Source: a virus. Taken from it: DNA of 41,398 nucleotides. The notes under the pieces are model-generated. The model was not told where the DNA came from, did no database searches, and worked only from the letters and a program-made list of their open reading frames with translations. Below are positions 37,944 to 41,398 of the stretch, one piece after another. Position 1 is the stretch's first letter; each line of letters begins with the position of its first letter. Made by a program: the position numbers and the translations under genes. The DNA lies in IMG/VR virus record IMGVR_UViG_3300036886_000103, positions 1-41,398 of that record. The stretch is one strand, 5' to 3'.

Positions 37944-38362
37944 AATCCCTTTTTATAATTTTTAATACTGGCTCTCATTTGGTCAATGGCTTCATTCCAA
38001 TTTAATATTTCTCTTTGAATTGCTACTTCTTCATAAACATTATGATGACTATTTGTGTAAATTCTTTTCTTTGGAATACATTTAATTATTTCTTTTGTTT
38101 GTTTTTTTAATAAGCGGGAAATAAAGTATATCATTGCTGTTGGACCGAAATCTGCTTTGAAACATAATTCCCCCTTCCATTTATCATTTTCTTCAATACA
38201 AAATTCTTTTACAAAATCATCCTTCCAAGTTTTTGCTTTTGTATTATCCTCTTGATGATATTCTTTACAGTTCCTACATTTTCCAATCATATCGGGAGAA
38301 TATGTTGTACAAGACAACTTCTTATTTTCGTAAAATGATTTTGTTTTGTTATAAGTGTTCAT
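37940..38362 (-). CDS. Hypothetical CxxC protein, 140 aa
   Basis: Start at 38362 (MNTYNKTKSFYENKK) is set by ATGA overlap with the membrane peptide; the longer frame from 38431 reads through that peptide. Contains GKCRNCKEYHQEDN and TWKDDFVKEFCIEEND, paralleling the 36096 protein, and ends AIDQMRASIKNYKKGL. Zinc-knuckle plus helical protein of unknown role. Confidence 0.6.
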   Translation of the reverse strand: MNTYNKTKSFYENKKLSCTTYSPDMIGKCRNCKEYHQEDNTKAKTWKDDFVKEFCIEENDKWKGELCFKADFGPTAMIYFISRLLKKQTKEIIKCIPKKRIYTNSHHNVYEEVAIQREILNWNEAIDQMRASIKNYKKGL

Positions 38363-38466
38363 AATTTCATTTTTAATAAAAAATATACACCAAGAGAACC
38401 AAAAATTATAACCGTACTTATCATCCACCAAAAAGCAATTTTTTCGTATCTTTTAGCTCCATTCAT
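38359..38466 (-). CDS. 35-aa single-span membrane peptide
   Basis: Starts one base after a TAG stop (TAG-T-ATG) and ends by ATGA overlap. Basic N-terminus (MNGAKRYEKIAF), then span WWMISTVIIFGSLGVYFLL and KMKL. Confidence 0.55.
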   Translation of the reverse strand: MNGAKRYEKIAFWWMISTVIIFGSLGVYFLLKMKL

Positions 38467-38467
38467 A

Positions 38468-38743
38468 CTATTTTAAATAACTTCTAATAATAACTCTTTG
38501 TTGTTTTCTAAAATCATTTCTTACTTTTCTACTATCATTAAAATAACTTGAACCTTCATCCTCTCCAATAACCTTCCCTTCCAGCTCCTCAATTAAAGAC
38601 AGGATTTGTTGGGTATAGAAAGAAATAACTTCATCTTCGCAAAAATGTTCATCAGGTTCGTGATCTGGACAATTATAAACTCTTAATAAAGGAAATTTCT
38701 TTTTGAACTTTTTATTTATTTCTTTTATCTTTGATATTGACAT
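38468..38743 (-). CDS. Hypothetical, 91 aa (paralogue of 36521-36700)
   Basis: N-terminal MSISKIKEINKKFKKKFPLL, a CPDHEPDEHFCED segment that could bind metal, then FYTQQILSLIEELEGK and a basic tail. N-terminus is shared with 36825-37007 and middle with 36521-36700, so it looks like the complete form of a duplicated, reshuffled module. Ends in TAG. Confidence 0.55.
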   Translation of the reverse strand: MSISKIKEINKKFKKKFPLLRVYNCPDHEPDEHFCEDEVISFYTQQILSLIEELEGKVIGEDEGSSYFNDSRKVRNDFRKQQRVIIRSYLK

Positions 38744-38745
38744 AT

Positions 38746-38928
38746 TTATTTGGCGGTTTTAACTTGTAATACCCACTCTAACGCTTTCTTAAAGCCGACA
38801 TCTTGATTGTAGGCATATTCTGTTAAGGGAGCTGGCCCTTGATAAAGACCTTTAGCCTGAATCTTATCTGGAAAATCTAATATTTTATATTTCTTCAATT
38901 CCGCTTCAATTTGTTTTTGTGTTTTCAT
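38746..38928 (-). CDS. Small hypothetical, 60 aa
   Basis: Two predicted helices flank a QAKGLYQGPAPLTEYAY loop, with a C-terminal FKKALEWVLQ helix. Resembles small phage proteins of unknown function. TAA is separated from the 38743 ATG by two bases; an AGAGGT directly abuts its own ATG. Confidence 0.5.
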   Translation of the reverse strand: MKTQKQIEAELKKYKILDFPDKIQAKGLYQGPAPLTEYAYNQDVGFKKALEWVLQVKTAK

Positions 38929-38945
38929 ACCTCTAATGAACTAAA

Positions 38946-39377
38946 TTATTTAACTGATTTTATACAATCTTTATAAATCTTTTTCCATTGGGCGGGTTTG
39001 AGTTTCTTACTAAATTCCATATCCCGACCTATCCATTTATACCATTCAATCATAAATCCTGTTGGCTTATACCAAAAATTAGGAGCTATTCCCCCCTCTG
39101 CCCATTCTTTATTACCATATTTTTTAAGTAATCTTTTTTGTAATCTTTTCCCATTCATAGCACACCAATCGCAATTATCCTGTCCACACCAACAAAAATG
39201 GTGCATCATAAAAGTATCATTTTCAAAATCCACTCCATAGCCAAACTCGCCACCTAAACCAAACCCAGTTTCTAACTTTAATTTTTTTGAAAGGAACTCC
39301 GTTAAATTAACCAAATCATTATCAATATTGGTAGAAGCCGTTGGTGGAAAAACTATAACCAATTTTTCTTTTTTCAT
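38946..39377 (-). CDS. Cysteine-cluster phage protein, 143 aa
   Basis: Central MMHHFCWCGQDNCDWCA (57-73) clusters two His and Cys62, 64, 69, 72, a probable zinc site; flanked by an N-terminal GLGGEFGYGVDFEND strand region and a C-terminal NFWYKPTGFMIEWYKWIGRD segment. I remember the cluster-plus-FWYKP arrangement from uncharacterised phage and metagenomic proteins. Unknown role. Confidence 0.6.
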   Translation of the reverse strand: MKKEKLVIVFPPTASTNIDNDLVNLTEFLSKKLKLETGFGLGGEFGYGVDFENDTFMMHHFCWCGQDNCDWCAMNGKRLQKRLLKKYGNKEWAEGGIAPNFWYKPTGFMIEWYKWIGRDMEFSKKLKPAQWKKIYKDCIKSVK

Positions 39378-39406
39378 AATCTTTACTGCGGATATACCGC
39401 TAACTT

Positions 39407-40243
39407 TTAACTAAATAAATCTTTCTCCAAATATTCCCCTAAATACATTCCTTTTTTACCAAATACTTTGGCTTTTCCTTTTACAAAAACTATCATCACA
39501 CCAAGTTTTAGGAAATTAAAAAACCAATGCTTTATAGGCAATCCTAAAACTACTTTTACGGCCCAATATGAAGTCGCCCCGACCTGATCCCCGACCTGAT
39601 CCCAGACCTGACCCCAGACCTGATCCCCGACCTGACCCCCGACCTGATCCCAGACCTGACCCCAGACCTGACCCCAGACCTGACCCCTGACCTGATCCCC
39701 GACCTGACCCCAGACCTGACCCCAGACCTGACCCCCGACCTGATCCCTGACCTGACCCCAGACCTTTTTAGGTATTTTTTTCTTAATGTCTATAAGGCGA
39801 GGTAATTTAGTCGCCTGATAAGGATTGTATTTTTCAATCGGTTGTTTTTTGAATTTATTTATTTTGTCTTGAAAAATTAAGAGTAGAGGATTAACCTTTT
39901 TGGCTAAATTATGGAATTTGGGTTCAAGTAACTTATCCCATTCATTAGGAACTTTCTTTAACCATTTGGCTAACTTTACATCAGTATTAAAGTTCTTTTT
40001 AACGGACTTTTCCACTAACTTTTGAGCTTTATTTTCGTCTATCTCATCCAGTATCTCTTGAGCCACTTGGTCGTAGTGGACTTGTCTTACTTCCTTTTCC
40101 CACCATAGATACTCAAATTTTCTAAACTTATCCCCGTCTATTTTTAACTGACTTTCAGCGTCTGAATGAGAATTAGTATTACCATAGACTGCTTTCTTAT
40201 TGTTAGCGAAAAAGGCGACTCCTTCACACATAATTTTAAGCAA
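39407..40243 (-). CDS. Protein with 15 tandem [W/R/G][G/D]QV tetrapeptides
   Basis: 278 aa (ATG at 40231, MCEGVAFF, is an alternative start). Residues 1-140 are helical and charged ([31 protein letters not shown]); residues 162-221 consist of 15 exact tetrapeptide repeats in which the first position is Trp, Arg or Gly, the second Gly or Asp, and the last two always Gln-Val; residues 225-278 form a hydrophobic beta-rich end ([16 protein letters not shown]). The repeat pattern implies a regular beta-solenoid or amphipathic helix presenting variable residues on one face. I recall W-x-Q-V repeats in uncharacterised proteins (DUF6745-like), without known activity. Confidence 0.65.
   Translation of the reverse strand: MLKIMCEGVAFFANNKKAVYGNTNSHSDAESQLKIDGDKFRKFEYLWWEKEVRQVHYDQVAQEILDEIDENKAQKLVEKSVKKNFNTDVKLAKWLKKVPNEWDKLLEPKFHNLAKKVNPLLLIFQDKINKFKKQPIEKYNPYQATKLPRLIDIKKKIPKKVWGQVRDQVGGQVWGQVWGQVGDQVRGQVWGQVWGQVWDQVGGQVGDQVWGQVWDQVGDQVGATSYWAVKVVLGLPIKHWFFNFLKLGVMIVFVKGKAKVFGKKGMYLGEYLEKDLFS
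39581..39760 (-). repeat. 15 x 12-bp tandem repeat within a gene
   Basis: Fifteen consecutive 12-mers of coding-strand form NGGG(G/A)TCAGGTC, with N being T, A or G. Only base 1 and base 5 vary, and both change the amino acid; none of the other ten bases, including all wobble positions, changes in any unit. Confidence 0.9.
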
Positions 40244-40255
40244 TGCTTTTAACTT

Positions 40256-40330
40256 TTAATAACGACTATCTATATTCCACACAATTACTAACGCCATTAC
40301 TAAATAAAATATAGTCCAGTACTCAATCAT
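40256..40330 (-). CDS. 24-aa single-span membrane peptide
   Basis: Starts by ATGA overlap with the preceding gene. MIEYWTIFYLVMALVIVWN forms one span, followed by IDSRY. Smallest of the series. Confidence 0.5.
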   Translation of the reverse strand: MIEYWTIFYLVMALVIVWNIDSRY

Positions 40331-40512
40331 TTTTTAGCGGACTTAACTTGTAAATCCATATATTCTGGGTTTTTCATTCTTTTACCTAACCATATAACAA
40401 ACTCTGCGTTTACCATCAAGGCCGCCCCTCTTTCCTTACACTTACCTTTAGGAAACCATTTATCTATAAGTTCTTCTAATTTATCCCGTTCTGGAAAACT
40501 ATATGTGGTCAT
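40327..40512 (-). CDS. Small hypothetical, 61 aa
   Basis: Amphipathic helices with a KWFPKGKCKERGAALMVNAE segment that is typical of small phage early proteins; no named family. Between the RHH regulator and the membrane peptide, coupled to the latter. Confidence 0.5.
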   Translation of the reverse strand: MTTYSFPERDKLEELIDKWFPKGKCKERGAALMVNAEFVIWLGKRMKNPEYMDLQVKSAKK

Positions 40513-40519
40513 ATCTATT

Positions 40520-40699
40520 TTAGTGAACTAATCTATTTCTAACTTGTCTCACGCTTCCGGTTAAGTAATCATTAAGTATTTGCCGGAGTATCTTGGACTT
40601 TGACACTTGCCTAACCTTTGACAACTTACAAATGTACTTGTATTGGTCTTTGGAAATGATAAGTGAAATTATTACGTGATCTTTATCTTTTAAGCTCAT
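40520..40699 (-). CDS. Ribbon-helix-helix (CopG/Arc-like) regulator, 59 aa
   Basis: ATG 40699 is chosen over 40720 since it lies 6 bp after a TATACT box and avoids overlapping the previous gene. The product has the RHH pattern: strand HVIISLIISKDQ, helix YKYICKLSKVRQ, turn VSKS and second helix KILRQILNDYL, with a basic C-terminus. It would bind DNA as a dimer of strands in the major groove. The inverted repeat just upstream (40723-40738) is a likely autoregulatory operator. Confidence 0.7.
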   Translation of the reverse strand: MSLKDKDHVIISLIISKDQYKYICKLSKVRQVSKSKILRQILNDYLTGSVRQVRNRLVH

Positions 40700-40703
40700 A
40701 TAT

Positions 40704-41324
40704 TTAGTATATAACTTCATTATGTCCTAAATAGGACAAATTGTTATAAGCGCTCCAACTTGTAAAGCTATTTCCATGACTTTTATATAGTCCATAAGCA
40801 AAGTCGGTTGACTTAAAGCAATCGTTAGCGTCCTCAAGTGTAATAGCCCCACTTCTTATATGAATGTCATTTATTTGCCAAAGTCCATGATCGTAAGTAC
40901 CGTTGCTATTTCGTCCACCAGTGCGACTACAATCAAAGTGTTTAGTCCAATTCCAAGCGTTCTCACTTTTGGCAATTCTTATAGCAATCGAGTAGTCCCA
41001 GTCTTTACTTGAAATATAATCCGCTATGGTCTGATCCGTTGTCATTGTTTTTAACTTAGGTGTTGCCGTTGGAGATGGCAAAATTTGACGTTCCTTGCCG
41101 TTGTCCTTGCGTGGAACACTTGTTGGTAGTGGTTCTATGCTCCTTGAATTCTCATACATATAAACACGCTTAAAAGGTGATCGAAGTAATATCGGACTTT
41201 GAAACGAAAAGTATTTACCAAACTTATACGCTCCGTACATAAGAGCCAATATGAAGAAAGCCATTATGAGAACTTTAGTAACATCGTTTGTATGGTTTGT
41301 ACTATCTTTAAGATATTTTTTCAT
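40704..41324 (-). CDS. Membrane-anchored lysozyme / lytic transglycosylase-like protein
   Basis: 206 aa from ATG 41324, which overlaps the stop of the previous gene as ATGA (41354 is an alternative). Residues 17-32 are a membrane anchor (VLIMAFFILALMYGAY), 60-95 a Pro/Ser-rich linker, and 97-206 a lysozyme-superfamily domain: Glu121 in AKSENAWNW is the catalytic acid, GLWQIN (147-152) the signature, DCFKSTDFAYGLYKSHG the following helix, and WSAYN the end. It would act on the outside of the membrane. Its place in the early strand, not with the lysis genes, suggests entry, wall remodelling or exclusion of other phages rather than lysis. Confidence 0.75.
   Translation of the reverse strand: MKKYLKDSTNHTNDVTKVLIMAFFILALMYGAYKFGKYFSFQSPILLRSPFKRVYMYENSRSIEPLPTSVPRKDNGKERQILPSPTATPKLKTMTTDQTIADYISSKDWDYSIAIRIAKSENAWNWTKHFDCSRTGGRNSNGTYDHGLWQINDIHIRSGAITLEDANDCFKSTDFAYGLYKSHGNSFTSWSAYNNLSYLGHNEVIY
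40706..40711 (-). promoter_or_regulatory. -10 box for a leaderless RHH gene
   Basis: Minus-strand TATACT (40711-40706), 6 bp, ATG at 40699. The -35 region falls inside the 40723-40738 inverted repeat. Confidence 0.45.
40723..40738. promoter_or_regulatory. Perfect inverted repeat, probable RHH operator
   Basis: TGTCCTA-AA-TAGGACA: two 7-bp half sites with a 2-bp centre, inside the 3' end of the lysozyme-like gene and overlapping the -35 position of the RHH gene promoter. Typical geometry for RHH autorepression. Confidence 0.55.
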
Positions 41325-41398
41325 TTTGATAACATTTTTACAATTTCTAACCATTGTTTCATATTAAGATAGCCGATAACACTATCATCACATTTATA
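41321..41398 (-). CDS. C-terminal part of the gene broken by the window ends
   Basis: Open from the right edge: the frame reads YKCDDSVIGYLNMKQWLEIV plus KMLSK, ending in a TGA that overlaps the 41324 start. The DDSVIGYL element is the expected C-terminus of the family to which the 1-215 fragment belongs, so the two are likely one gene of about 97 residues. The left fragment ends with two bases of an unfinished codon while this one starts on a codon boundary. Confidence 0.6.
   Translation of the reverse strand, partial: YKCDDSVIGYLNMKQWLEIVKMLSK

Noticed and set aside
39388-39400. GCGG-ATATA-CCGC inverted repeat upstream of the 39377 gene
   Set aside because: Only 4-bp arms and no promoter around it; could be chance.
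39581-39760. CRISPR array or diversity-generating retroelement target
   Set aside because: The units are gapless 12-mers inside a gene with no spacers; no cas gene, no reverse transcriptase, and the variable sites are not restricted to adenines of a template.

Overview
The window reads as an essentially complete tailed-bacteriophage genome of about 41.4 kb, AT-rich, with almost no spacer DNA. The evidence is a full set of virion genes (small and large terminase, portal, scaffold-like protein, major capsid protein, adaptor, nozzle-like tail protein, fibres, ejection-type proteins), a lysis cassette, and an early region with replication, recombination and regulatory genes. No tape-measure gene, tail-tube or sheath gene, integrase, DNA polymerase or helicase was recognised. 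The adaptor plus beta-rich nozzle-like protein followed by Gln/Asn-rich internal proteins suggests a short-tailed (podovirus-like) particle. The host is not identified. The partial minus-strand genes at the two window ends look like the two halves of one gene, so the sequence is probably a circular (or circularly permuted) genome opened inside that gene, with 1+3n bases missing at the join.

Layout: a divergent control region at about 2.83-3.25 kb separates two transcription blocks. Leftward (minus strand), from about 3.2 kb through the window start and, if the ends join, continuing from 41.4 kb down to 34.25 kb, lies a compact early block: a winged-helix replication protein, a coiled-coil protein, a recombination/ssDNA-type protein, a membrane-anchored lysozyme-like protein, RHH and XRE regulators, an adenine methyltransferase-like protein, a NinG-like nuclease, and many tiny proteins including a series of single-membrane-span peptides. 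Rightward (plus strand, 3.26-34.26 kb) lies the late block: two small basic proteins, a GroES-GroEL pair, a HExxH protein, terminases, portal, scaffold, capsid and decoration proteins, two glycosyltransferases, a run of small genes, fibres and tail proteins, ejection proteins with a CHAP/NlpC-type hydrolase, an HNH homing endonuclease, a GH25 endolysin and membrane lysis proteins. The two blocks converge and overlap by 14 bp at 34246-34259.

Expression signals are unusual. Shine-Dalgarno sequences are nearly absent. Many late genes carry an extended -10 promoter (TGN-TATAAT) placed so that the A of the start codon falls at or within a base or two of the predicted transcription start (leaderless mRNAs). 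Inside operons, about ten gene junctions are the exact heptamer TAATATG. Four virion genes instead have a promoter, a conserved ACATA motif, a hairpin and a T-tract just before the start codon. Together these suggest a phage whose translation depends on leaderless initiation and termination-coupled reinitiation.

Points most worth follow-up: the leaderless-promoter system; the promoter-hairpin leaders; the phage chaperonin pair; SSB-like C-terminal tips on two early proteins; a 15 x 12-bp coding repeat that varies at only two base positions; and the chain of 24-41 residue membrane peptides. No database search could be run; family calls rest on motifs read in the translations.
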